Origin: Fabrea salina
Taxonomy: Eukaryota; Ciliophora; Heterotrichea; Heterotrichida; Fabreidae
DNA length: 64,000 bases
NCBI GenBank assembly: GCA_022984795.1
Contig: JALIHJ010000059.1
Coordinates: forward strand, 1-64,000
Reading direction: 5' to 3'
Shown here in pieces: positions 37,059 through 45,870 of the stretch. Numbering within the stretch: the stretch's first letter is position 1; each line of letters starts with the position of its first letter. The notes beneath the pieces were generated by a model that saw only the letters and a list, made by a program, of their open reading frames with translations, was not told where the DNA came from and did no database searches. Made by a program: the position numbers and the translations under genes.

Positions 37059-37063
37059 GTAAA

Positions 37064-39796
37064 ATGGATGAAGACTTGTCAATATCGCGTATTCCCCAAG
37101 AACAGTACTCCTCCTCCGAAGAAGACGCCCAACAGAACGACTCAGAACTCCTTAAAGCTGTAGACAACAAGTCTTTGTCTTTAAGCTTAATCGACTACGA
37201 AAGGCTAACTAGGATCAAAAAGGATTTCAAACTCAAAGAAGAAGGACTGCTTAAAAAAGAATTCATAACTGTGATGCTCCATCACTTGCCCGATGTCTCA
37301 GACAAACTCAGTTTAGTGCAGTACTTAAACGACTTGTTTGCTGAGATCGACGTAAACGACGACAAGCACTTGGAGTGGGACGAGTTTTTAAGCCACATCA
37401 TTGAAATAGGCAGAGTGAAGAACGACCAGGGCTTTGTAGATGTTATCAAGAACTACAAGCAAAGTGACTGGAAAGACAACGTTAAACATGAAAGCGAAAT
37501 AGAGTGCATGAAGTACATTCCAAAACTCAAGCACATGGTAATCACAGAACACGAAAGCAAAAGAGTCAAGATTTACAACATAAAAACTGGAAGACTCCAA
37601 AAAGAAATCAAGGACCACATTATGGACGTTATATCAATTCACCACTTGGCGTCTTACTCAGCACTTTTGTGTGCTACGAACGACTTGTGGATTTACTTTT
37701 GGGACGACACTACTTACTTGTTGAAATTCAAGGTGAAGAGTCCTATGCTAGTTTTTACTATGAACGACTTTAAGGACAGACTGTACATAGGGGGTCCTAA
37801 CGGTTCCCTTTACTTCTGGGACTTAACTGACCTCATAAAGAGGCACAAAAGAACGGACGCTATTCCTTTCAGAAGAACTAAAAAAGAAGGCCACACCCAC
37901 TCTATCTCAGCAATAGTAGGAATTCCTGAGCTGAGTTTGCTGGCAACAGGCGACATTCATGGAAAGTTGTTTTTGTGGGACGTGCCTTCGCATAGTTTGA
38001 ACCGGAAAATGAAGGAACTCAACAAAGGAATATACTGTTTGGACTGGAATCCTTCAGTTGGGTGTTTGTTTTCAGCAGGACTGGACCGAAGTGCTTACGT
38101 GTGGAACCCCTACGTGAGTAAGTACATTTACAAGCTTTCAGGCCACATACACAGCTGTATAGGGGTCAGGTGCATTCCGGATTCTTTCCAAATAGTGACT
38201 GCTGACATTTCAGGTATGTTTAAGATCTGGGACGTGAGGACTTTTAACTGCATTCAAACTTTTAAGTCAGCTGTGGGGGAACTTAAGTGCTTTGAAGTCA
38301 CTTACCCTGAAAAAAGAATCATTGCTGGGGGCAAAAAGCTCTACCAGTACACTTACGAAGAGCCCAAAGACATCAACAAAGTAGGAGAAGAGCCTTGCTT
38401 TAAGTGTTTATACAATACCCAGTACAACTGCTTCGTAACTGCACACGCTTCTTGCATCAAGATCTGGAACGCAGTGAATGGGTGCGTCACTGGAGTGCTA
38501 AGGGACCTTTGTGAAGGAGAAATTACTTCGATTCAGTTCGACAACAAGGAGAGAAGAATGTTTTTAGGCGACTCTCAAGGAAACATTGGTGCTTACAAGG
38601 TTCAAAACGGAGCTCAAATCAAAGAGTACGTCAGTCACAAAGACGAAATAAACATGTTGGAGTTTTGGGACGACTACAAGTTTTTGATTAGTTGTGGGTG
38701 GGACGGAAGAGTCAAGTTGCACGACGATTCACGCAGTGACGAAATAGGAGTGCTGAGGTACGACAACATAGAACACGAAGACAGTGTGACTTGTATAGAC
38801 ATCCAAACTAAAGACAAGTATTTAGCTTGTGCAGGGGACGACAGAATGATTACTGTCTTTAACTTAAGGTCTTTAAGACACGAAGCTGAACTTACAAACC
38901 ACGAAGCAGAAATCAAGTCAATTCGGTTTTTGAACCCTTCTCCGTGCATAGTGTCAAGTGACTTGTCGGGGTATTTGTACTTCTGGGCTGTGCCTCCTAG
39001 CAAAAGGAAAAACACTTTGTTACTAAAAGTAGGCAACATGGTTCCTTCTGAAATTAGTGACCACGACTTAAGTCCAGTAAGGTCAATTTTGTGGAACAAA
39101 AACTGTAGGTGCATTTTGACAGGGGATGACAACGGCTTCATAAAGGTCTGGGAAGTTGACTCCTTTATCGATAAACTTGAAAAACTCGGAAAGAACAATG
39201 AAACAGCACATGAAATCCAAAAGAACCTTACTAAACTACTAATGACTTCACTAGTCCACCAGTACAGTAGTACTTTTATGCAGGAAGACGTTACTGTGAG
39301 GGAAGCATGGGAGGCGCACAACGACGGAATTATTAGTTTGAGTTTGATAGAAGGCAGTGAAATGTTTATTTCTACTGGTTTTGACTTCAGAACTCACATT
39401 TGGAACTACTCAGGCGAAAGACTCGGGACTCTGATTGTGGGCGGAGACACTCGTTGGAAAGTTAGCATTGATGTTTCACAGAAACTAGAAACTGAAAAAA
39501 AGGAAGCTTCTAAGTTACTGGACGAGTCTATGGACATTTCTTATGAACAGCTAATAGAAGACCTAACACTCAACGCAGAAATAGAAGACTCAAGTTCTTC
39601 TTCCTCTGAAGAAGAAGACAACTTTTTGCCCAATTTAAAAGTGCCTTACAAAGAAAGGTCCCAGTCCGTGGCTAAGAGAAGAGCCAGTCCTGGAAGCAAA
39701 GCTAACGCATCTTTTAGTTTAGGTCAGAGAAACAGGCACTTCACTGCTCCAAAAAACCAGCTTTCTAGAGCTGGGCAGAACTTACTCAGGAAATAA
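37064..39796 (+). CDS. WDR49/CFAP337-like WD40 protein with EF-hand
   Basis: The ATG at 37064 gives 910 residues (the frame extends 10 codons upstream, into the UBL3 gene, without a better start). An EF-hand near residues 83-118 has a calcium-loop pattern, DVNDDKHLEWDE. About fourteen WD40 repeats follow, for example LFLWDVPSH, AYVWNPYVS, FKIWDVRTF, IKIWNAVNG and IKVWEVDSF. An acidic serine stretch lies near residue 845 and a basic tail at the end. EF-hand plus tandem WD40 propellers is the layout of WDR49/WDR64/EFCAB8, axonemal proteins (WDR49 is CFAP337). A calcium-linked ciliary role is likely. Confidence 0.8.
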   Translation: MDEDLSISRIPQEQYSSSEEDAQQNDSELLKAVDNKSLSLSLIDYERLTRIKKDFKLKEEGLLKKEFITVMLHHLPDVSDKLSLVQYLNDLFAEIDVNDDKHLEWDEFLSHIIEIGRVKNDQGFVDVIKNYKQSDWKDNVKHESEIECMKYIPKLKHMVITEHESKRVKIYNIKTGRLQKEIKDHIMDVISIHHLASYSALLCATNDLWIYFWDDTTYLLKFKVKSPMLVFTMNDFKDRLYIGGPNGSLYFWDLTDLIKRHKRTDAIPFRRTKKEGHTHSISAIVGIPELSLLATGDIHGKLFLWDVPSHSLNRKMKELNKGIYCLDWNPSVGCLFSAGLDRSAYVWNPYVSKYIYKLSGHIHSCIGVRCIPDSFQIVTADISGMFKIWDVRTFNCIQTFKSAVGELKCFEVTYPEKRIIAGGKKLYQYTYEEPKDINKVGEEPCFKCLYNTQYNCFVTAHASCIKIWNAVNGCVTGVLRDLCEGEITSIQFDNKERRMFLGDSQGNIGAYKVQNGAQIKEYVSHKDEINMLEFWDDYKFLISCGWDGRVKLHDDSRSDEIGVLRYDNIEHEDSVTCIDIQTKDKYLACAGDDRMITVFNLRSLRHEAELTNHEAEIKSIRFLNPSPCIVSSDLSGYLYFWAVPPSKRKNTLLLKVGNMVPSEISDHDLSPVRSILWNKNCRCILTGDDNGFIKVWEVDSFIDKLEKLGKNNETAHEIQKNLTKLLMTSLVHQYSSTFMQEDVTVREAWEAHNDGIISLSLIEGSEMFISTGFDFRTHIWNYSGERLGTLIVGGDTRWKVSIDVSQKLETEKKEASKLLDESMDISYEQLIEDLTLNAEIEDSSSSSSEEEDNFLPNLKVPYKERSQSVAKRRASPGSKANASFSLGQRNRHFTAPKNQLSRAGQNLLRK

Positions 39797-39838
39797 TCTG
39801 CTATTTAATAATACTTTTCAGTTACTTGGTAGATAAAT

Positions 39839-40543
39839 ATGTCCAAACTCACAGATAGGAAATACAGGCTTAGTGTAAAAGGGTCGGACTTGTTCCTGGC
39901 TTCAGGGTGTATCATTGCCGGACTCATTTGTGCTAACCTTTTCTGGGCTTGCAACGGAGTGTTTGACTGCAAGTCATTCTGGCCTACCATTAGTTATATG
40001 GCTTGCTTCCGAGGCAATGACAGACTGTTTAGTTTCACAATGACTCTGCAAGGAACCTTTTTGCTGGTGTTTTTTGTCGCGGCTTACGCTAATTACAGCC
40101 AATTCATGATTGTTTTCGAAAAGGTTATGTTTGGCGTGCTGGGAGTATTAATTTCTTTGGCAATGCCTTTTATAGCTATGATCGACGAGGCCAACAACTC
40201 ACATATACTACCTTTAAAAGAAATACACCTAGGCATAATGATAGGGCTGATTTCTTGCAGTTTGACTTGGGTTTACCTGACCCATTTGTGCATGTCCAAG
40301 ATGGACCACGACCAGAAAAAACAATCTGAATTTTTAAAAAATTATATATTATTGGGTTTGGGAATGCTAGTTATGAACTTGCTGGAGTGGTACTACCGAG
40401 AAACAAATAACTGGTTGTTTAATTCCAACGCCGAAGCACTTTCAGAGTGGCTTGTAGTAGGCTTAACTCTTTTCCTGCCCTACGTGTACTCCCTTACTTT
40501 TTCACCAGTTGAAATTTCTCTAAGGGCTTCTTCTAAGCAGTAA
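39839..40543 (+). CDS. Frag1/DRAM/Sfk1-family six-helix membrane protein
   Basis: The 234-residue product has about six hydrophobic segments (residues ~20-40, 65-82, 92-112, 132-150, 170-186, 204-220). The first loop reads FWPTISYMACFRGNDRLFSF, which matches the Frag1/DRAM/Sfk1 family loop (P-x-IS at the start and R-x-x-F before the second helix), and a late acidic WYYRET-LF segment also fits. Members include PGAP2 (GPI-anchor remodelling) and DRAM (lysosome/autophagy); which subgroup this belongs to is unclear. Confidence 0.65.
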   Translation: MSKLTDRKYRLSVKGSDLFLASGCIIAGLICANLFWACNGVFDCKSFWPTISYMACFRGNDRLFSFTMTLQGTFLLVFFVAAYANYSQFMIVFEKVMFGVLGVLISLAMPFIAMIDEANNSHILPLKEIHLGIMIGLISCSLTWVYLTHLCMSKMDHDQKKQSEFLKNYILLGLGMLVMNLLEWYYRETNNWLFNSNAEALSEWLVVGLTLFLPYVYSLTFSPVEISLRASSKQ

Positions 40544-40551
40544 CTATAATA

Positions 40552-41499
40552 ATGACTGAGTCAGTGGACAAGTATGGATTTGTTTCACCAAGCACACCTA
40601 CTACTTCCCTCGAAGAGCGCACTCGCAACAACGCTCGTATCGAAAAGTGGCAGCTTATGCTTGCTGACTGGGATAAAACTACTTCTCGCAAAAAAAACCT
40701 TTTGAAAAAAAGAATCCGCAAAGGAATCCCTGATACTCTGAGGGGCTGTGTTTGGAAGAAACTTGCAGGCTCAGAAGACCAAAGCAAACACGTCTACTTA
40801 AGCCTTGTGGAAAAAGCACCTGAGAACGAAAGCATACTGCTGGACTTAGCAAGGACCTTTCCGGAAAACATCATGTTTCAGGGGGAAGCTATAGGCAAAG
40901 AATCCCTTAAAAGGGTGCTCCACGCCTACACCCAGCACGACCCAGAAATAGGCTACTGCCAAGGAATGGGCTACATTGCTGGGGTGTTTTTGATGTTTAT
41001 GCAGGAACAAGATGCTTTCTGGACTCTTGTGGCAGTTATGAACGACTACGGAATGAGAGAACTGTTCCTTCCTGGAATGGGAGGAGTCCACAAAGCTTTT
41101 TACGTGATAAATGCGCTGACCAAGCACTACTTACCTGGAGTCTTTAAGTATTTGCAAACCGTCAGAATGAGTCCGGCAATTTTTGTGCCTAACTGCTTCA
41201 TGACTTTGTACTCAAATGCTTTTCCAATAGAGCATACTCTTAGGATAATAGACGCCTTTCTGCACGAAGGCCCCAAAGTCCTTTATAGAATTTACATTGC
41301 GATTTTTAAAATCAATAGAAAAGAAATACTTAGCCTAGGAAGTTCAAGCATCATGCAGTTCATAAGGAACGCGGCTTCAAGTATAGAAGCTGACTTTTTG
41401 ATCAGAGAGGCTTTTGGCATCTCACTTAGTCGCAAAAGAATTAATGCTCTCGAGCACGAGTTCTTGACCTCGCCCAACTCCATCTATTTAATAGAGTAA
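40552..41499 (+). CDS. TBC-domain Rab GTPase-activating protein
   Basis: The 315-residue product is essentially one TBC domain, which speeds GTP hydrolysis on Rab GTPases. It starts at RIRKGIPDTLRGCVWKKLAG (~62-81). Both catalytic fingers are present: the Arg finger in LLDLARTFPEN (IxxDxxR type) and the Gln finger in GYCQGMGYIAG (~139-149). DAFWTLVAVM and FPIEHTLRIIDAFLHEG follow as in family members. No other domain is present, so targeting must come from partners. The gaps to its neighbours are 8 and 10 nt. Confidence 0.92.
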   Translation: MTESVDKYGFVSPSTPTTSLEERTRNNARIEKWQLMLADWDKTTSRKKNLLKKRIRKGIPDTLRGCVWKKLAGSEDQSKHVYLSLVEKAPENESILLDLARTFPENIMFQGEAIGKESLKRVLHAYTQHDPEIGYCQGMGYIAGVFLMFMQEQDAFWTLVAVMNDYGMRELFLPGMGGVHKAFYVINALTKHYLPGVFKYLQTVRMSPAIFVPNCFMTLYSNAFPIEHTLRIIDAFLHEGPKVLYRIYIAIFKINRKEILSLGSSSIMQFIRNAASSIEADFLIREAFGISLSRKRINALEHEFLTSPNSIYLIE

Positions 41500-41509
41500 T
41501 AATATTTAA

Positions 41510-44062
41510 ATGAACAGGAAAAGAGTAACTCCTAGCAACGACTTAACTCAAGAAGAAGTTCTCAACCTGCCTCACAACTTCACTAAAAACTTCGAAAAAA
41601 TCGAAGACAAGTACTCCTTTCGGTTAACTAAACTGGAGTCTCCCTTCGACAACCTAAAGTGGATAGTCAGAATCAGCAGCAGCAAAAGAGTGCGTTGGGA
41701 CATGCTGATTATCTTGCTAGCTATTTACAACTGCTTTACTTTGCCTTTGTTTTTGGCCTTCATGCCCAGTATTCTTGACTCAACTATAGTGAGGGCCCTA
41801 GAAATCACTATAGACATTTTGTTTCTGACTGATATCGTCATAAACTTGCGCACCACTTACATTGACAACTTAAGCAAAGAAGAAATTGTAAGTCCCAAAC
41901 TAATTGCTAAGAAGTATGTTTCAAGTGGGGCTTTTTTCTTGGACTTGCTAGCTAGCATTCCTTTTGACACTGTTTCTTCAATGCTCAACCAAGACAACGA
42001 ACAACTAGCACTTTTGTCCACTTTAAAGCTTTTAAGGATTTTGCGCTTGAGCAAGATCATAATGTTTATGCGGGTCAAGCAGTCCGTAAAACTGAGCTTT
42101 AAGTTGTTCCAACTAATGTCTATTTTGATACTTTACACTCACATGGGAGCTTGTTTTTGGTTTATTTTGATCAAACAACCAGAAGTTTGGATTCCACCTA
42201 CTGACTTCATAAACTTAGAAACGGACTTATTCACAGCTTCAGTGTACAAGCAGTACTGGTACTCAGCCTACCACTCTGTGTTTTTGCTAGTGGGAGCTGA
42301 AGCAGCCCCAAGGACTTTGGGCGAAACTGTGTTTGCGTCTTTTATGATTCTTTTTGGAGCTATTATCACAGCTATTATGTTTGGTGAGATGGCTGTGGTC
42401 ATGACAAGTCTCCGAAAAAGCGACACTAAATTCAACGAAATGCACGATTCTATCACTACTGCTATGAAAAACATGCGTCTGGACGACACACTCCAGTTTA
42501 AAATACTGGGCTTCTTAGCAAGTGTTTACGCACTTTTAGAGAAGCAAAACGAGTACTCAAGCTTCATGAAAAACATTCCTCCGAGTCTGCAGAAAAAGAT
42601 CAACAAGTTCATCTACTCCAACATCTTTTCAGAAAACCCTATTTTCACAGGGAACCCAGAGGTGGTTGAGTACTGTGTGTTCAGACTCCAGAACAAGTTT
42701 TACCAACCTGAGTTTATGATTCTTGACCAGTTCGCAGAGGCAACTGAGTTCTTTTTCATTGCTAAAGGAACTTGCACCGTGGAAGTGATGTCCACTGACA
42801 AAGTCCACGAAAACGAACAAGACTGGAAGAGAGTCAAGATTCTTGGAGAAAACGAGTACTTCGGAGAAATTGCTTTGCTTTATGAAACTACTAGAACAGC
42901 TAGAGTTACTACTGTGAACTACGCTACTCTTGCTGTGCTTAACAAAGAGCAGTTTGAAGACATGGTTGCGAAGTTCCCTGACGTCAAAAAACTACTTAAA
43001 GACTCCATTCTGGAGTATAACGACCCTTGGAAAAACAACTTGAAAAAGCTGTTCTATAAAGTGCCTTACTTGAAAAATGCTTCTAAAGAAGCTATTCAGT
43101 ACATGAGTTACACTCTTCCTTACCAGTCCTTTCCAAAGGGATCTTTTATGTTCAAGGAAGGCGAAACTACCCAAAAAGCTTTTTTCGTACTAGAGGGAAA
43201 GTTCATGATAAGTATTATTTTGAAAAACAAAGACATTTCGGGCATTTTAGATCCTAAAAATACCAAAACCAAACTTGACTGGAACTTGTACGGCGTTGTT
43301 AAGCGGCCAAAAGAACGTGCTAAGAAAATTGAGTTCGACTTAGTTGAAGGAGGAACTGGATGCATTCTATGTTCCAAACAACTAGTTACAGGGTCCAAGC
43401 AAAGTGTTTCTTGCAAAGCTAGAAAGTCAGTTCGAGCTTTAGTACTAGACTCTGAGTACCTCCAAAAACTCATAAAAAAGTTCCCTGAACTAAAAAAAGG
43501 ATTCCACCATATAAGTAAATCACTCCACAAGTACGATAACTTCAGAGAAGAATTTGTCCCACTTGACTTGCCAATAGACATTTACTGCCCTTCTAAAGCT
43601 TGCAAAGACAAAGCTTACTTCAGGAAGTACTTGTCTCTCAAAAGAGTCTTTGTGAAAGCCATCTACAAAAAAAGAAAAGCTAAGAATTCAGGCATCAAAA
43701 ACGTGAAGTCTATGACAGAGAAACTCAAAGCTGTCATGATAGCTGAAGAAAAGGGCAAAGCTGACATAGCCAAGAAAATTGCTACAGGAGAAATCTCTAT
43801 AGAAGCAGTGTTTGGCCTGGACATGCTGAAGTTAGATGAGTTATACAGTCCTGTGAAAACTCAGTTTGCAGCAAGGGCTTTTGAAATAAGTTCTTTGGTG
43901 AAGTTTATCTACGACCAGTTTAATGTGTCAGTGGAGCGCGTAGACCTTTTGGAGGAAAAGTGCGAAAGACTAGCTAGCACTATTTACGAGGTCCAAGAAT
44001 TAATGGACAGGGCTATCAAAAAGACCCAAAAGAAAGAGAACTCTAGCATTTCTAACCTTTAA
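41510..44062 (+). CDS. Cyclic nucleotide-gated/HCN-type channel with two cNBD-like domains
   Basis: The 850-residue channel has six helices between ~65 and 310, including an S4 with spaced basic residues (LKLLRILRLSKIIMFMR, ~170-187). The pore segment reads VFLLVGAEAAPRTLGE (~260-275). It lacks the GYG/GFG filter of potassium and HCN channels. A C-linker follows. The first cNBD (~395-497) keeps the phosphate-binding cassette FGEIALLYETTRTARV. A second cNBD-like fold (~515-655) has FKEGETTQKAFFVLEGKF but lacks the FGE...RTA cassette and probably does not bind nucleotide. Expansion of such channels in ciliates is known; the role here (membrane excitability, ciliary beat) is inferred. It closes the plus-strand array. 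Confidence 0.85.
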   Translation: MNRKRVTPSNDLTQEEVLNLPHNFTKNFEKIEDKYSFRLTKLESPFDNLKWIVRISSSKRVRWDMLIILLAIYNCFTLPLFLAFMPSILDSTIVRALEITIDILFLTDIVINLRTTYIDNLSKEEIVSPKLIAKKYVSSGAFFLDLLASIPFDTVSSMLNQDNEQLALLSTLKLLRILRLSKIIMFMRVKQSVKLSFKLFQLMSILILYTHMGACFWFILIKQPEVWIPPTDFINLETDLFTASVYKQYWYSAYHSVFLLVGAEAAPRTLGETVFASFMILFGAIITAIMFGEMAVVMTSLRKSDTKFNEMHDSITTAMKNMRLDDTLQFKILGFLASVYALLEKQNEYSSFMKNIPPSLQKKINKFIYSNIFSENPIFTGNPEVVEYCVFRLQNKFYQPEFMILDQFAEATEFFFIAKGTCTVEVMSTDKVHENEQDWKRVKILGENEYFGEIALLYETTRTARVTTVNYATLAVLNKEQFEDMVAKFPDVKKLLKDSILEYNDPWKNNLKKLFYKVPYLKNASKEAIQYMSYTLPYQSFPKGSFMFKEGETTQKAFFVLEGKFMISIILKNKDISGILDPKNTKTKLDWNLYGVVKRPKERAKKIEFDLVEGGTGCILCSKQLVTGSKQSVSCKARKSVRALVLDSEYLQKLIKKFPELKKGFHHISKSLHKYDNFREEFVPLDLPIDIYCPSKACKDKAYFRKYLSLKRVFVKAIYKKRKAKNSGIKNVKSMTEKLKAVMIAEEKGKADIAKKIATGEISIEAVFGLDMLKLDELYSPVKTQFAARAFEISSLVKFIYDQFNVSVERVDLLEEKCERLASTIYEVQELMDRAIKKTQKKENSSISNL

Positions 44063-44073
44063 GTTATTTACAA

Positions 44074-45861
44074 TTAAGTTATGTTTTTCATTTCTCTGAG
44101 GCGGTTCTTCATGTTGTTGAGGTTGGTTCTGCAGAGTGAAAGTTCGTCACTCAGCACTGAAATAGTGTCATCTTTTTCTTGAATTTGAAGTTGCAAAGCA
44201 GTGATGATTCTGTCCTGCTCCCTAACTAGGTTAAGCACTTCGTCCTCTTTAGGACTTCCAGGGGGCTCAGCTAGCATTTCTTCTATATTTTCAATGTTTT
44301 CAGTCAGCAAAGACTCGTTGGTTTTCTGTGGAGAAACTTCTGGAACTTTGTTTTCGGCTTCTTTAATGTCTTTGGACTCTACTTTGCCTAAGTCTTCCCT
44401 TGTTTGTTGGGCTCTTAGTTGCCAGTTACTTGCGTCTACTAGTTTGGTTTTGGAAGAAAGGACTCCAAGGTCTTTAAGTAGGGTTTCTTCGTTAAGTTTG
44501 GATTTGGTGTCTAAGCTGTACTTTCTAGACACTTCGAGTTTTTCACTCACAAGAATTAAAGATCTCAAATGAGACAGTTCGTTTTCTACTTGTTTTTTTT
44601 CTTGAAAAATAGCTTCGAGTTTAGCGTTTAGCATCTCTTTTTCTTCTTCTGCGTCTGTGAGTTTGTTAGTGAGTTTCCCTATTTCTTCCACTAGTTCAGG
44701 ATTACATTCTGTGAGTTGGTTTTCCATCTCACTGATTTTTTCTTGCAGGCGGTTTATTTCGTTTTGGTATTTTAAAATAAGAACTTTACTGTCTGAAACT
44801 AGGTTTTTCTTAATCACTTGTTTGATCTTTTTGGCACGTTGGGCAAACTTAAGTGTGGAAAGTGACTCATCGTAAGTTTGTGTGTTGGGTGCAATGTTGC
44901 AAATTATAACCACTTTTGAGTTGCCTTCTAAAGAGTGACGCAGCAGCCTAGTTAGTTTGGAGTCTCTGTAAGGAATGGGGTTGAGGTTGTGCTTGTCTGC
45001 CAGTCGTTGAATCACAGTTCCTAGAGTAAGCAAACTCTAAGTAAAAGTTACTCTGTTAATGTAACTCATTTCTCTTGCTCTGTGTTTTGAAGTCTTAGGT
45101 CCGTGTGCTTGGGAACTTTCGCTGCCAGCTAAGTCTATCAAACTGATAGTTGACACTGCCAAGTCTGCACTGCCTTGGTCTCTGTTTTTGCTTTCTATGA
45201 TCATTCGGAATCTGTGTAGAACTTACATAGTGTGGGACCTCGAAGACCTTAGGTTGAAGTTTGTAGAAGCAATTTTACGCTGGGCTTCTCCTTTGTACAA
45301 AAGCGCCGAAACTTTTTCTTCCGACGTGCAAATTTCTTCAGTTGCCCCCACTACTTTAGTGCCTCTGTGCTTGTCTTCTTGGAGCTGCAAGTTAACCTGT
45401 CTTGAGTTAAGCAAGTCATTAATGCACTCATTGTAAAGTTCCAAGTAAGAACACCTCAGCAAAAACTCTTTGTGGGGAGTGTTTTGGATGTGGTTGAAAA
45501 GATCCTGGATGGTCATTGGAACGATTCCAGGGTTCCCTGGTCTTATTCCGTGCATAGTAAAGGTTTTGCCACTAGAAGTTTGTCCGTAGCAAAACAAAGC
45601 TGAGTTGTAGCCCCTCAGCACCTTTTGAAGCACCTCTGAACCCAAAGAACTGTAGATTTCTTGGTTTGTAGCAGTTGTTCCAAAAACTCTGTCAAACACA
45701 TAGGACCTTCCTGTTTTAACATCAGAAATAGTAGCTTTGTCAGGTATACTCCAAGCTTCTAGTTTGCCCCAGTTAACTTCTGAAGTGAGAAGGGGTCTCA
45801 CCCGGATATTGACTGAAATGTTTTCTTCTGACACAGCTGCTTCATTGTTAAGTTGACTCAT
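44074..45861 (-). CDS. Kinesin motor protein, N-terminal motor, two 15-nt introns
   Basis: Three exons (45861-45227, 45211-45052, 45036-44074) give 585 residues. The motor shows NIRVRPLL, the P-loop GQTSSGKTFTMHG (~90), switch I NLRSSRSHT (~203-211), switch II LIDLAGSE in exon 2, and exon 3 resumes with SLLTLGTVIQRLAD and YRDSKLTRLLRHSLEGN. Motor order and the start resemble kinesin-7 (CENP-E type). After the neck (~350) comes a coiled coil to the end. The two gaps in the frame are removed exactly by introns that restore the kinesin consensus (SHT-I-FRMIIESKN and MSYINR-SLLTLG). The ATG is 9 nt from the divergent ferlin ATG. Confidence 0.92.
45037..45051 (-). other. 15-nt intron 2 of the kinesin gene
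   Basis: On the minus strand it reads GTAACTTTTACTTAG. It lies in phase 0 between MSYINR and SLLTLG, a strongly conserved kinesin segment. If retained, its own final TAG is an in-frame stop. Confidence 0.93.
45212..45226 (-). other. 15-nt intron 1 of the kinesin gene
   Basis: On the minus strand it reads GTAAGTTCTACACAG. It has GTAA at the start, A at position 10 and AG at the end. It interrupts the switch I region (SRSHT|I) in phase 2. If retained it gives an immediate TAA (AT|G TAA). Confidence 0.92.
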
Positions 45862-45870
45862 TACTTAAAC

